NCBI GenBank assembly: GCA_037043455.1
Contig: JAWPHD010003257.1
Location: 1-64,000 of the forward strand
DNA length: 64,000 nt
Origin: Cyrtodaria siliqua
Taxonomy: Eukaryota; Mollusca; Bivalvia; Adapedonta; Hiatellidae
Reading direction: 5' to 3'
In this document: positions 22,075 to 34,898 of the stretch, piece after piece
Layout: each line of letters opens with the position of its first letter
How positions within the stretch are numbered: position 1 is the stretch's first letter
Made by a program: the position numbers and the translations under genes
Notes under the pieces: generated by a model
Database searches by the model: none
What the model saw: the letters and a program-made list of their open reading frames with translations, nothing else
What the model was told of the DNA's origin: nothing

Positions 22075-24690
22075 GAGGTCAATGACCTTGAAGCTAAATA
22101 CCACTTATGTTTTTTGATAAGTAGTTGCCACAAACAAGTATTTAAGCTGTGGCAGCCATCTTGAATTTCCGGCCAACCTGATTTTTACTTAATGGAACTA
22201 ACTGGACATCAAAACCAACATTCCTGTAAAGTTTTATAAAAGTCATTTTGGTAAAGGTACCAAACCGCTTACGGTTTTAGAGAAGTAGTTGCCACAAAAT
22301 TGTATTTAATAAATCCATTTTAAGACATGGTGGCCATTTTGAATTTTAGGCCAACCTGATTTTTACTTAGGACCAACTAGACATCAAGAGCAATATTCCT
22401 ATATTCCTAAATATTATGATTTATTATGCAACATTATAATCTCATTCCATTTTATCCTACTCTAAAGAATATTTTTTTCCAGCTTATAAAAATGTCATAA
22501 TGCTACCAAAAAGTTTAATTATAAAACTATATCAATTAAATCCCTTACAACATCAACCTTAGTATATCCTCTTTTTTCTGCTCCAAATCACACTGTGGAA
22601 CAGAAATGGAATGATCTGTATTCAGAAATATAGCAGGTGTGTGACAGGTCACATTATGCAATTTCTCCTGAGAATTATGTTACTATCTCAGTAGATTTAC
22701 TCTTGTCTCAGGTTATACCTGGAATTCAGAATTAAAATAAAATCTTAAAATCCTACAATTTGTTTTCAGTCTTTTTCTGAGAGTCAAAATACAAAAGAGA
22801 CTAAATCCTTACCCTTCTATGAATGTATAATGGACTGTCCTTTTAATTTGAACCAGTCCATTTGTAGTACAAAGGGGTGTTTCGATCAAATGACTGATGA
22901 GCACCAAGACAGTTAAACCCTGATCAGCCTGCAAGATGTCGTGCCAGTCATTTTGGTAAAGGTTCCAAATCAAGTAGTCACCACATAATCACATTTTTTA
23001 AATCTAGTGCATGCATGCGTGTGTCTATTTTTAACCATTGCGGCCATCTTGAATTTCCGACCGACCTGAACTTTTGCTAGGATCAACTAGACATCAAGAG
23101 CAACATTCCTGTGAAGTTTCATGAAAATCCGTCAGGTAGTTTCAGAGAAGTAGTCACTACAAGTTTTCATTCTATAACTCTATGTAAACAAAGATGGCCG
23201 CTGGCGGTCATATTTAATGTCGAATCAAAATATTTAATGTCAAATCAAAATAATTGGATCAACATCTTGTCATGTTGATCATTTTAGAAAAAGTCCCATA
23301 TCAATATCAATTACAGCTTTCAAGTAGTCACTAAAGACGAACCCCAAGGTTCTGTCTTCGGGCCAATTCTCTTTCTACTATACATAAATGACCTACTCAA
23401 AATAATTTTTGACAAGGATCAACATCATGTCATACTGATCATTTTAGAAAAAGTCCCATATCAATATCACTTATAGTTTTCAAGAAGTAGTTGCTACAAT
23501 CTTGTATTTTGAAAATCTATTTTCAGCCATGGAGGCCATCTTGAAGTTCCAGCCAACCTGAAGTTTTGCTAGGATCAATTAGACATCAAGAGCAACATTC
23601 CTGTGAAGTTTCATGAAAATCCGTCAAGTAGTTTCAGAGGAGTAGCCGCTACAAGTTTTCATTATATAACTCAATGTAAACAAAGATGGCCGCTGGCGGC
23701 CATGTTTAACGTTAAATCAAAATAATTTTTGACAAGGATCAACATCATGTCATACTGATCATTTTAGAAAAAGTCCCATATCAATATCACTTAGAGTTTT
23801 CAAGAAGTAGTAGCTACAAACTTGTTTTTTAAAAACCTATTTTTAGATTTGGTGGCCATCTTGGATTTCACATCAACATGAATTTTTGCTAGGATCAACT
23901 AGACTTCATGGGCAACATTTCTGTAAAGTTTCATGAAAATCCGTCAAGTAGTTTCAGAGGAGTAGTCGCTACAAGTTTTCATTATATAACTCTATGTAAA
24001 CAAAGATGGCCGCTGGCGGCCATGTTTAACGTCGCATCAAAATAATTTTCGGCAAGCATCAACATTTTCGACAAGGATCAACATCATTCCATACTGATCA
24101 TTTCAGAAAAAGTCCCATATCAATATCACTTATAGTTTTCAAGAAGTACTCGCTACAAACTTGTTTTTTGAAAATCTATTTTTAGCTGTGGTGGCCATCT
24201 TGAATTTCCGACCAACATGAAATGTTGCTAGGATCATTTAGACATCAAGAGCAACATTCCTGTGAAGTTTCATGGAAATCCGTCACGTAGTTTTAGAGGA
24301 GTAGTCGATACAAGTTTTTACTAAATAACTCTATGTAAACAAAGTGGCCGGCAGCCATGTTTAACGTCGAATCAAAACGATTTTCGACAAGGATCAACAT
24401 CATGTCATGCTGATCATTTTAGAAAAAGTCCCATATCAATATCACTTAGAGTTTTCAAGAAGTAGTAGCTACAAACTTGTTTTTTAAAAACCTATTTTTA
24501 GATTTGGTGGCCATCTTGGATTTCACATCAACATGAATTTTTGCTAGGATCAACTAGACTTCATGGGCAACATTTCTGTAAAGTTTCATGAAAATCCATT
24601 TAGTAGTTTCAGAGGAGTAGTCGCTACAAAAAAAAGTTTACGGACAGACAGACAGACGACGCACCACGGCTAAGAAAGGGTTGGGACACA
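22075..24690 (+). repeat. About 320-bp tandem repeat block
   Basis: Units carry the same order of motifs: GGCCATCTTGAATTTC, TTGCTAGGATCAACTAGACA, CCTGTGAAGTTTCATGAAAA, AGTAGTCGCTACAAG, then AACAAAGATGGCCGCTGGCG and AAAAAGTCCCATATCAATAT. GGCCATCTTG starts fall near 23042, 23537, 23851, 24190 and 24507, so the usual period is about 315-340. The region 22400-22960 is unlike the units and looks like an insertion or a decayed unit. The block ends with a GACAGACAGACAGACG run and GCACCACGGC. The same ending appears inverted at the left of the block at 42060-42110. Confidence 0.88.
23336..23401 (+). pseudogene. Reverse transcriptase fragment inside the 320-bp repeat
   Basis: Twenty-two codons read DEPQGSVFGPILF followed by LLYINDLLK. 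This is the conserved non-LTR (Jockey/CR1-like) reverse transcriptase block usually seen as PQG-x-LGP-x-LFLLYINDL. Only this block is present; repeat sequence flanks it on both sides. It is probably a small captured LINE fragment inside one repeat unit. It cannot encode a functional enzyme. Confidence 0.82.
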
Positions 24691-24744
24691 TAGGAATTCG
24701 AGAACCTGCCCTCACTTCTACTAATGACCATATATTCCTGTGTT

Positions 24745-24932
24745 TTTTTAATGTGTTCGGAGGATAGACTCTCATACATGGGTCCTTACCGTCTGAAAAT
24801 GAGGTTTAGGGAAGTCTCTTGCCTAACGACACGACTCACCAAAGCCCCAAGTGAAGCCAGTAAGGTTCAAACCATTGATGTCCAGCTTCAGGGTCGAAGG
24901 TGCTATCCACTTGGCCACTGTGGTCCATGTTA
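24745..24932 (-). mobile_element. tRNA-derived SINE, family B
   Basis: On the minus strand GTGGCCAAGTGGATAGCACC (A-box region) is followed by ATGGTTTGAACC (B box). The body then has AGACTTCCCTAAACCTCAT, TCAGACGGTAAGGACC and GAGAGTCTATCCTC. Body order and spacing match the copy at 9790-10022. Confidence 0.75.
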
Positions 24933-25070
24933 AAGAACCAATGAAATAGAATGATAACTATTTGATGGTAATGGAAGGTTCATTCTGGATTCCACTGTAT
25001 AACCTCATTACACGATTGCTTCTGTGGGAGTTGCTCTAAATAACTTAATATTGTGCTGAAGAATTGCTTA

Positions 25071-25400
25071 GGCCAAAAAAAAAATAGGTGTGTTTCCTAT
25101 TGCATGCTCTAAAAAATAGGGTAGGTCGGTAGGATAATTTTTTATTTTATTTTTTGGAGCAAGATATTGTGAGATTCTACATGTATTTATCTCATAAACC
25201 CCATACAAGTTGATGATACAACTGAAAGTTTCTCTGTGATGTCGGTTTACCTCGATATATTGTGATAAACCATTGTTCAGAACATTTTTTTTTAATTTTT
25301 TTCATTAAACGTTTTAGGGTCGGCCCCTTAAAAACAGCGTCGGCCCCTTAAAAACAGGGTCGGTCGGGCCACCGGAAACACAGTTGTTGTTTTTTGGGCC
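25071..25400. mobile_element. Inverted-repeat element with TTA target (Harbinger-like)
   Basis: The left end GGCCAAAAAAAAAA is followed by TAGGTGTGTTTCC. The right end is the approximate reverse complement, GGAAACACAG to TTTTTTGGGCC. TTA occurs on both outer edges (25068-25070 and 25401-25403). PIF/Harbinger elements use a TWA target and often have GG-starting ends, so that class is the best guess. The interior has no transposase. A GGGTCGGCCCCTTAAAAACA-type motif is duplicated near the right end. Confidence 0.65.
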
Positions 25401-25403
25401 TTA

Positions 25404-26089
25404 GTAACACCAACAAATTCTAAACATGTAACAGTCCACACATTTATTAAATCTTTTACTTCTTTGTATGAATATATTTTGCAAAGTAATTAAGTGTGCC
25501 TGTTATAAATAAAAACGTTATTTAACTTTTTAAAAAGCCACTGTTAAGCATTAAAGTCTTTAAATTAACGCACTGAGGAGGTCTTTTCAAAACAAATATT
25601 GCAAACTACTCGATTGAAATCAGACAAATCAATCAATTCAGCACATGCTGTCTTTAACACTCAGAGTGGTATTTTACAAGCAATATGATCTCTGTACCTC
25701 GAAAAATGATAAATCTGCAAGTTACATTGCATTTTCTACACTTACATGTGCTGGTATATTACGTTTTAGAACAACTTAAGAAAGTCAGGCTACAGGGTAT
25801 TTATTGAACGGTTTCATTAGGGGTTAATGTACCCTTTCCAATCTAGACCATATAATAGCATGTGGCCGTTCAGCTCAGGTGGGCCAAACAGTGGAAAATA
25901 ACACACTATGAATTTCTGAAACAAATCAATTGTTTTTTGTCTCCCTAAAATTCCCAAAATAAGCATTTTGTATAAAAACATTCAAAAATCCACCCCCACT
26001 CCCCAAACAACTAGATAAACTCACCCTGGGAATTATATCAGCCAGTAGGCAACACACATATTACATTTTTATAGATAGTATTACAAGTA
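25404..26089. other. Non-coding stretch
   Basis: No feature supported. Confidence 0.4.
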
Positions 26090-26395
26090 TTCCTTCTAGC
26101 TTATCAAAACCAGAACTTATAATCACTGAAGGTGATGAATACCCCCGCTTAAATTCTAAGTCAAACAAGGGGCCATAATTCTGTAAAACATTAGGCAATC
26201 TACAATTCGTGATGTAGAGGGTCATCAGTTGTTATGTGTATATGAAGTTAGGGAACAACCCATTCAGAACTGTTTGAGGAAGGCAAGTAATAAAAATGTG
26301 TAAGAGGACGCGACGGGACGTTAAGTGATTCCTATATAGTCCCCACTTCACTTTGTGAAAGCGACCAATATTGCATATATATACCCGGGGCTATA
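26090..26395 (-). repeat. Short inverted copy of the 42-44 kb repeat family
   Basis: Motifs here (CATCAGTTGTTATGTGTATA, ATTCAGAACTGTTTGAGGAA and CACTTCACTTTGTGAAAG) are reverse complements of those at about 43690-43790 and 41950-41970. The 320-bp units that separate these two parts at 42-43.6 kb are absent. This copy therefore consists of the two ends only. Confidence 0.75.
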
Positions 26396-27909
26396 GATCA
26401 GGATCTACAACTTCCACATGTCCTAAAAGAAAATAAATTATAATTTAATCTAAAATTGATTTTTAATTAAAATAGATCATAATCATTGTCTATACATTGT
26501 ATTTCAACAGGCTATATAGATTAGATGTCCAACAAAGAAACTCAATACAACCACATATAGAGTATCGTCACACTAGTCGTCTATCTATATGCGTGTAACT
26601 TATCACACATATTCAGTTACACCAGCCAATGATAAACAGGCAGATACATATGGAAGACAATGGAACCCGTCTGCAAACAGTCAGATTACCTAACAGGCGT
26701 GATAACTTTAAACTAAATTTTAAACATTTATACAAATCAAAATCTTTATGTATACCTCAGACCAAACAACTTTAAATCGTCTGACAATGAAATATTATTT
26801 ATTTTATTTGAATGTAACAAGTTTTTTCTCAATGAACAGACAAGAATATAACTGAGGAATAGTTCAGGCAGTAAATGAAGCGGATCCGAGATCCCATTCA
26901 ATGAATTTAGCACAATATTTCTACTCAATGAAGACTGTATTTCAAACAGTATCTGGTTTCACAACCATGGACATAAGAGAAATTCTAGATCGACCTACTT
27001 TTAAGTGCCTGTTATAACATCTGAACTGAAATGAATTGTTTAACGGCTCAACAACAAATTATATAGGTTGTTTTGAGCCTCAGAGAGAAGGGAAGGATTC
27101 GCAGGAATTGGTAAAAAATAAAATCAAAATTCTTCGTAATTCAATACATTTTCCATCTTTTGTATCACCCTAATAAATTTTATAAGAGCGCGCTCCCCCT
27201 AGGCATTTTGCACAGTGCCTAGGCACTACTTTTAGGGGAAATACAGTAGCTGCAAACACGTAATACTGCATAACACAGGGATCAAATTTAATATTTTTAG
27301 CCACTTGCTAAAAAAAACACAAGGTTTTCTACTCGTTATATAAATTTAGTTAATGTACTTACCTGAATATAATTTAAAATCTTGATTCATTTTAGACGGA
27401 TGCTAATAATACAAGTAATAATTTCACACTCAGCTAGATGCAGGAATTTAATAATGTATATTATACTTGTTTACTTTTATCCACCTATTTAATCAAGTTA
27501 GGTAAATATGTTCAGTGAATAAATGTAGACTGAGACATAGTGGTTTTCTTTTTATTACTTGAACAATTGAGCAAGTGCTAATATTTTCTACTTGGATTCT
27601 CCAAAAATCTACTTGCATTTTAATAGCAAGTAAATTACTGTTCAATTTGAATGCTGTAATATTGATATTAATATGCTAATAAGCTTCACTTGCAAGAGAA
27701 AAAACAGTGAACTAAATTAGAAGAGAAAAAGGTCACACAATATATTTTGTGATGATGTAAACTGGTAAAAGGCTGAGTGATGGGTGAAACTGACTTTATG
27801 CTGTACATTTATTTTTCTCTATTGGGACCTCTATTTTAAACATGTATGCCTTAGAGCTGTTCTTAACAGTTAAAATACATGAAGTTACTGATACATGTAT
27901 GTAGTCTCT
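26396..27909. other. Non-coding stretch
   Basis: AT-rich. The minus-strand open frame at 26746-26928 has no start or splice evidence and no recognisable motif. The bases around 27812-27860 resemble those around 41155-41205 (shared TTGGGACCTCT), a small dispersed repeat. Confidence 0.45.
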
Positions 27910-30681
27910 TCTTATCTGAGTACAAACCACACTTCATCTGTCCATACCCTCCCCATCCCATCTGTGTACTAACCACACTTCATCTGTCTATACCCTCCCC
28001 ATCCTACCTGTGTATTAACCAAACTTCATCTGCATTCAATCCCCCTCCCATCTGTGTATGAACCAGACTTCATCTGTCTATACCCTCCCCATCCTACCTG
28101 TGTATTAACCAAACTTCATCTGCATACAATCCCCATCCCATCTGTGTACGAACAAGACTTCATCTGTCTATACCCTCCCCATCCTACCTGTGTATTAACC
28201 AAAATTCATCTGCATACAATCCCCATCCCATCTGTGTACAAACCACACTTCATCTGTCTATACCCTCCCCCATCCTACCTGTGTATTAACCAAACTTCAT
28301 CTGCATACAATCCCCATCCAATCTGAGTATTAACCACACTTCATCTGTCCATGACCTCCCCATCTGAGAACTAACCACACCTCATCTGTCCATTCCCTAC
28401 CTGCACCATCTGAGTACTAACCACACTTCATCTGTCCATGCCCTCCCCACCTGAGTACTAGCCACACTTCATCTGGCTATGCCCTCCCCACCTGAGTACT
28501 AACCACACTTCATCTGTCCATGCCCTCCCCACCTGAGTACTAACCACACTTCATCTGTCCATCCCCAACCTGCCATCATCTGTCCATCCCCTACCTGTCC
28601 ATCATCTAACTGCCCCAGTGGGGTACTAACCACACTTCATCTGTCCATCCCCTACCTGCCCCATTGGAGTACTAACCACACTTCATCTGTCCATCCTCTA
28701 CCTGCCCCATTGGAGTACTAACCAAACTTCATCTGTCCATCCTCTACCTGCCCCATTGGAGTACTAACCACACTTCATCTGTCCATCCTCTACCTGCACC
28801 ATTGGAGTACTAACCACACTTCATCTGTCCATCCGCTACCTGCCTCATTGGAGTACTAACCACACTTCATCTGTCCATCCTCTACCTGCCTCATTGGAGT
28901 ACTAACCGCACTTCATCTGTCCATCCCCTACCTGCCCCATTGGAGTACTAACCACACTGCATCTGTCCATCCCCTACCTGCCCCATTGGAGTACTAACCA
29001 CACTTCATCTGCCCATCCTCTACCTTCCCCATTGGAGTACTAACCACACTTCATCTGTCCATTCCCTACCTTCCCCATTGCAGTACTAACCACGCTTCAT
29101 CTGTCCATCCCCTACCTGTCCCATTGGAGTACTACCTACACTTCATCTGTCCATCCCTACCTGCCCCATTGGAGTACTAACCACACTTCATCTGTCCATC
29201 CTCTACCTGCCCCATTGGAGTACTAACCACACTTTATCTGTCCATCCTCAACCTGCCCCATTGGAGTACTAACCACACTTCATCTGTCCATTCCCTACTT
29301 GCCCCATTGGAGTACTAACCACGCTTCATCTGTCCATCCCCTACCTGTCCCATTGGAGTACTAACTACACTTCATCTGTCCATCCCCTATCTGCCCCATT
29401 AAAGAACTAACTACACTTCATCTGTCCATCCTCTACCTGCCCCATTGGAGTACTAACCACACTTCATCTGTCCATCCTCTACCTGCCCCATTGGAGTACT
29501 AACCTCACTTCATCTGTCCATCCTCTACCTGCCTCATTGGGGTACTAACCATACTTCATCTGTCCATCCCCTACCTGCCCCACCTGAGTAATAACCACAA
29601 TTCATCTTCCATCCCCTACCTGCCTCATTGAAGTACTAACCACACTTCATCTGTCCATCCTCTACCTGCCTCATTGGAGTACTAACCGCACTTCATCTGT
29701 CCATCCCCTACCTGCCCCATTGGAGTACTAACCACACTGCATCTGTCCATCCCCTACCTGCCCCATTGGAGTACTAACCACACTTCATCTGCCCATCCTC
29801 TACCTTCCCCATTGGAGTACTAACCACACTTCATCTGTCCATTCCCTACCTGCCCCATTGTAGAACTAACCACGCTTCATCTGTCCATCCCCTACCTGTC
29901 CCATTGGAGTACTAACCACACTTCATCTGTCCATCCTCTACCTGCCCCATTGGAGTACTAACCACACTTCATCTGTCCATCCTCTACCTGCCCCATTGGA
30001 GTACTAACCACACTTCATCTGTCCATCCTCTACCTGCCCCATTGGAGTACTAACCACACTTCATCTGTCCATCCCCTACCTGCCTCATTGGGGTACTAAC
30101 CATACTTCATCTGTCCATCCTACCTGCCTCATTGGGGTACTAACCATACTACATCTGTCCATCCCCTACCTGCCTCACTGGAGTTCTAACCAAACTTCAT
30201 CTGTGCATCCTCTACCTGCCCCATTGGAGTACTAACCACACTTCATCTGTCCATCCCCTACCTGCCTCATTGGAGTTCTAACCAAACTGCATCTGTCAAT
30301 CCTCTACCTGCCCCATTGGAGTACTAACCACACTTCATCTGTCCATCCTCTACCTGCCCCATTGGAGTACTAACCACACTTCATCTGTCCACCCTATATC
30401 TGCCTCATTGGAGTACTAACTACACTTCATCTGTTCATCCTCTACATGCCTCATTGGAATACTAACCACAATTCATCTATCCATCCCCTACCTGCCTCAT
30501 TGGAGTACTAACCAAACTTCATCTGTCCATCCCCTACCTGCCCCATTGGAGTACTAACCACACTTCATCTGTCCACCCTCTACCTGCCCAATTGGAGTAC
30601 CAACCACACTTCATCTGTCCATCCCCTGTATTCCTCATTGAAGTACTAACCACACTTCCCCTATATACCTCCTTGAAGTAC

Positions 30682-30779
30682 CAGGGGTTTTTTTTGGCTG
30701 TTTTTATAGCCGAAATTCGGTCATATTCCCAATGCCAAAACATACCTTTTTTTCCCAATTAAGAGGAAAAAATTCCCAA

Positions 30780-30822
<43 letters not shown>

Positions 30823-31058
30823 TTTTTTTAGTGTCCCAATCCAATGATTGGGGTTCAAAAGCTTATAAATGCTTCTGTTTATCTTGGTGTACAAAAAACA
30901 GTATTAAAGATATAATTATGAAAGGAAAGCTTTACTTTATATTTTTCCGAATTTTATTAAAAATCGCGCTACAATTCCCAATTTTATGAAAAATCGCGCT
31001 AAAATTCCCAATTCCAGGGGTACGGGTCATGTTCCCAAAATCATGAAAAAAATCCCTG
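30682..31058. mobile_element. Inverted-repeat insert in 46-bp array, copy 1
   Basis: The insert starts CAGGGGTTTTTTTT and ends AAAAAAATCCCTG, imperfect terminal inverted repeats. AGTAC flanks both sides and is also part of the array unit, so it could be a 5-base target duplication. The interior has AATTCCCA-type repeats, a small palindrome CCGAAATTCGG, and a long A/T run (30783-30830). No coding capacity. Class is not assigned. Confidence 0.7.
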
Positions 31059-32016
31059 AGTACTAACCACACTTCATCTGTCCATCCACTACCTGTCCCA
31101 TTGGAGTACTAACCACACTTCATCTGTCCATCCTCTACCTGCCCCATTGGAGTACTAACCACACTTCATCTGTCCATCCTCTACCTGCCCCATTGGAGTA
31201 CTAACCACACTTCATCTGTCCATCCTCTACCTGCCCCATTGGAGTACTAACCACACTTCATCTGTCCATCCCCTACCTGCCTCATTGGGGTACTAACCAT
31301 ACTTCATCTGTCCATCCTCTACCTGCCCCATTGGAGTACTAACCACACTTCATCTGTCCATCCTCTACCTGCCCCATTGGAGTACTAACCACACTTCATC
31401 TGTCCATCCCCTACCTGCCTCATTGGGGTACTAACCATACTTCATCTGTCCATCCTACCTGCCTCATTGGGGTACTAACCATACTACATCTGTCCATCCC
31501 CTACCTGCCTCACTGGAGTTCTAACCAAACTTCATCTGTGCATCCTCTACCTGCCCCATTGGAGTACTAACCACACTTCATCTGTCCATCCCCTACCTGC
31601 CTCATTGGAGTTCTAACCAAACTGCATCTGTCAATCCTCTACCTGCCCCATTGGAGTACTAACCACACTTCATCTGTCCATCCTCTACCTGCCCCATTGG
31701 AGTACTAACCACACTTCATCTGTCCACCCTATACCTGCCTCATTGGAGTACTAACTACACTTCATCTGTTCATCCTCTACATGCCTCATTGGAATACTAA
31801 CCACAATTCATCTATCCATCCCCTACCTGCCTCATTGGAGTACTAACCAAACTTCATCGGTCCATCCCCTACCTGCCCCATTGGAGTACTAACCACACTT
31901 CATCTGTCCACCCCCTACCTGTCCAATTGGAGTACCAACCACACTTCATCTGTCCATCCCCTGTATTCCTCATTGAAGTACTAACCACACTTCCCCTATA
32001 TACCTCCTTGAAGTAC

Positions 32017-32389
32017 CAGGGGTTTTTTTTGGCTGTTTTTATAGCCGAAATTCGGTCATATTCCCAATGCCAAAACATACCTTTTTTTCCCAATTAAGAG
32101 GAAAAAATTCCCAATTTAAAAAAAAAAAAAAAGAAATTTAAAATATTTTTTTTTTTTTTAGTGTCCCAATCCAATGATTGGGGTTCAAAAGCTTATAAAT
32201 GCTTCTGTTTATCTTGGTGTACAAAAAACAGTATTAAAGATATAATTATGAAAGGAAAGCTTTACTTTATATTTTTCCGAATTTTATTAAAAATCGCGCT
32301 ACAATTCCCAATTTTATGAAAAATCGCGCTAAAATTCCCAATTCCAGGGGTACGGGTCATGTTCCCAAAATCATGAAAAAAAATCCCTG
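32017..32389. mobile_element. Inverted-repeat insert in 46-bp array, copy 2
   Basis: Nearly identical to the insert at 30682-31058, including the ends and the flanking AGTAC. The main difference is the A/T run, which is shorter and interrupted here (32117-32160). The identical flanks show that this copy arose by duplication of array plus insert, not by a second insertion. Confidence 0.75.
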
Positions 32390-32527
32390 AGTACTAACCA
32401 CACTTCATCTGTCCATCCACTACCTCCCCACTGGAGTACTAACCACACTTCATCTGTCCATCCCCTACATGCCCCATTGGAGTACTAACCACACTTCATC
32501 TGTCCATCCCCTAACTGCCTCATTGGA

Positions 32528-32625
32528 GTACTGAATTAATTATATAGTAAAATATGGCAAAAAGGGACAATCCCCAACCAGATTTTGACAGGCCACGGGC
32601 TTGGGCTATCCTATTTCGTGAGCAC
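32528..32625. repeat. Dispersed repeat, inverted copy at 41310-41405
   Basis: AATTATATAGTAAAATATGG, AAAAAGGGACAA and CCAACCAGATTTTGACAGGC recur as reverse complement at 41310-41405, with only scattered differences. Class unknown. Confidence 0.8.
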
Positions 32626-34894
32626 TGCACGTGTGGAATTTGAGATATGTTCAATTGAATTCAGTGCTTGTTTATGCAGGCGTTGTGTGAAGTCTTCAAA
32701 AACCTTGCTGGGAAAGTGTGGACTGGGTCTTTCCGGGTCCTTACCTATATGACAAACAGGGCATGAAAATTTGACTTGTCCGCTTGCCATGACAAGTGCT
32801 CTGAGTGTTGACATTGATCAGGAACTCTATTAAACATTCCTGCATTGATGCAGTGCAGGACGAGTAAAAACTCAGATAAATTCTTTAACAATTGATCAGT
32901 TAGACCATTCATACATTACATAGGACAAGTAACTCAGAAACAAATTTTCATACCCTGACAATGCAAAGGATTCATGGCTCAGAGCCTCTGTGATTCTCAA
33001 GGCTACTTCAAGTGTGATCTGGTAGCAAATATGAAGAAATTATGTGTCGCTTCCTCAGTTTGATTAATGAAAAGTGACATTTTAGTACAAATAAGACTTG
33101 AATTTAAATAATACAACAATAGGACTTCACATTTAGAACGTTATATATATATAATATAGAATCATTATGTACATTAGCAAATTATTATGGTGCACCTGCT
33201 AAAGTGTAAAGTGGGTGGGGTAAAACGCATTTGCATGCCACACGTTAGATACTGCTGTTATTTACTCGAAACATTAAAGAAAACTTACAGCTTCTCTTGC
33301 TTGATTAGCTGTTCTAATCCCCTGATAACTGAGTTCGGTCATCTTTTAGAAATACTTGATTGTTTACACCATCGCGGTAACAAATCCTGAAAAATCGGTT
33401 GTGAGGATATACAACAAAATGGCGGATGTGTCAACCAAAGTCTCGATGACATAAACATAAAAACGATTGCTTTTATACCAATAAATGTATAATTAAACCA
33501 TAAACAGTAGTAATAAATTATTAAAATTGTCTAAAATAATAAAACTAACCTATTTAAATATGTTATTTTAAAAATTCAATTCTAAACTTTAGCATAAATA
33601 CGACCTTGACCTTTTTGTAAACAACAGGCATGACATGGTTATTAAACATTTAGTGGAATGGCAAACTACGTATACATGTATCAAGCAAGAAATGCATTGA
33701 CTGAGGTTGACTGGCAGTGGTAGGTAGGTGTATATTGTACCAGAGATGTGGTAGTACACTTTTTACATCTCTGATTAACAAATTATTTAAATGTTAGCGG
33801 TCTATTTTTTTTTATAAAAAATACAAAATTCTTGAACACGAGAAACAATTTAAAAATTAAATTAAATCCAGTCCCAAATTTCTTATTCATGAATAAAGAG
33901 CCTCGCACTAACGCCCATACCAGGAAAAAAACAATCAAAACGGGCCTAAGAAACCGACGGTTTAGCATTGGCCTCGACTAAAATACGAATAGGGAAATTA
34001 TGTGGGCCCCTTTTACAGTCGAGTTTATAGAGCCTCGCCTAGTCTCATTTATTTGACGTCTTTGGATGCTTTTTTTTTTACATATGAACATTTATAGATG
34101 CACCCTAGATATGATGGCATATATCAAAAATCGTCTTGCCGTTTGTAGACGTGTATTTTATGCACTAGAGCCTCGCCATTCTGCTGCGTTCCTATTCATA
34201 ATTTTTCATTGCAGAGATGTTGAGATTTTATCTTATTTTCAGTAGGTGATAAAATGTGTGTTACTCGGTTTTTATCCTTAGGTTCTATAGTAAAATAAAA
34301 ATCTTTGACCAAGTAAAAAGATGATAATTTTCAAGATTTTGATTTTGAAAGATATGTATGTTGAATCAGTTGGCATGAATGTGCATGAAATATGCAGGGT
34401 TTTAAAAGAACCACATTGTAGATACCTTAATTTTAACTGTAAACTTGGTTGAACATCAAGGATAAAGACTGAGTTTATCACCTACCAGAATGAATTAGGT
34501 AGGTCTTATTTCTGGTCACTGATTGGTCAGTTTTATTGATGATGCTCTATCAAAATTATGAATTGAGCCGAGGTACTGCACTAAAATTTGACATAAAACT
34601 CGCGTAAATTGTATATACATGTACTATGGTCCACATGCAACAGGGGATTTATTTTAAACAATCTAAGATCAAATAAAAAAAAAAGAGTGAGGTTCCAGTT
34701 TCCCGGCCAATGGTGAAACCGTTCTTTTCATAAATTAAGGTGTGCGAGTGTCAGTTTTATAATGGACAGCCCAAAGTACATGTATGTCCAGGAAACATGT
34801 CCTTGATGTAAATGTGGTATTGAACAAAATAATTAAAAAAGGTATATAACATCACATTTTTTAAAAAATAAAACAATTTGTTTGCCTACTTTGT
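32626..34894. other. Non-coding stretch
   Basis: No supported gene. A minus-strand ATG frame at 32611-32814 meets a consensus AG|GTAAGG donor (near 32765) after a CPVC motif, but nothing else supports it. The part at 34455-34565 (with TTTATCACCTACCAGAATGA) is a diverged direct repeat of 35765-35870. Confidence 0.4.
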
Positions 34895-34898
34895 TTAA

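Larger units (their letters stand above)
27910..32540. repeat. 46-bp tandem array with embedded transposons
   Basis: About 80 copies of a 46-bp unit containing ACTAACCACACTTCATCTGT, CCATCC and CTACCTGCCCCATTGGAGT. The left part (27925-28320) uses a diverged pair of units giving a period near 92. The array is interrupted by two copies of one insert (30682-31058 and 32017-32389), whose flanking array sequence is also duplicated with an offset of 1335 bases. Frames open on either strand are by-products of the repeat. Confidence 0.96.

Noticed and set aside
27879..28326. Overlapping plus-strand frames rich in proline and histidine
   Set aside because: They lie inside the 46-bp array and repeat its period.
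32611..32814. Minus-strand frame with CPVC and an AG|GTAAGG donor
   Set aside because: The donor is good, but a lone CPVC is too little for a RING finger call and no continuing exon was seen.
33419..33451. ATGGCGGATG start followed by ten codons
   Set aside because: It terminates after eleven codons with no splice donor; AAATGGCGG also occurs by chance and as a YY1-type motif.
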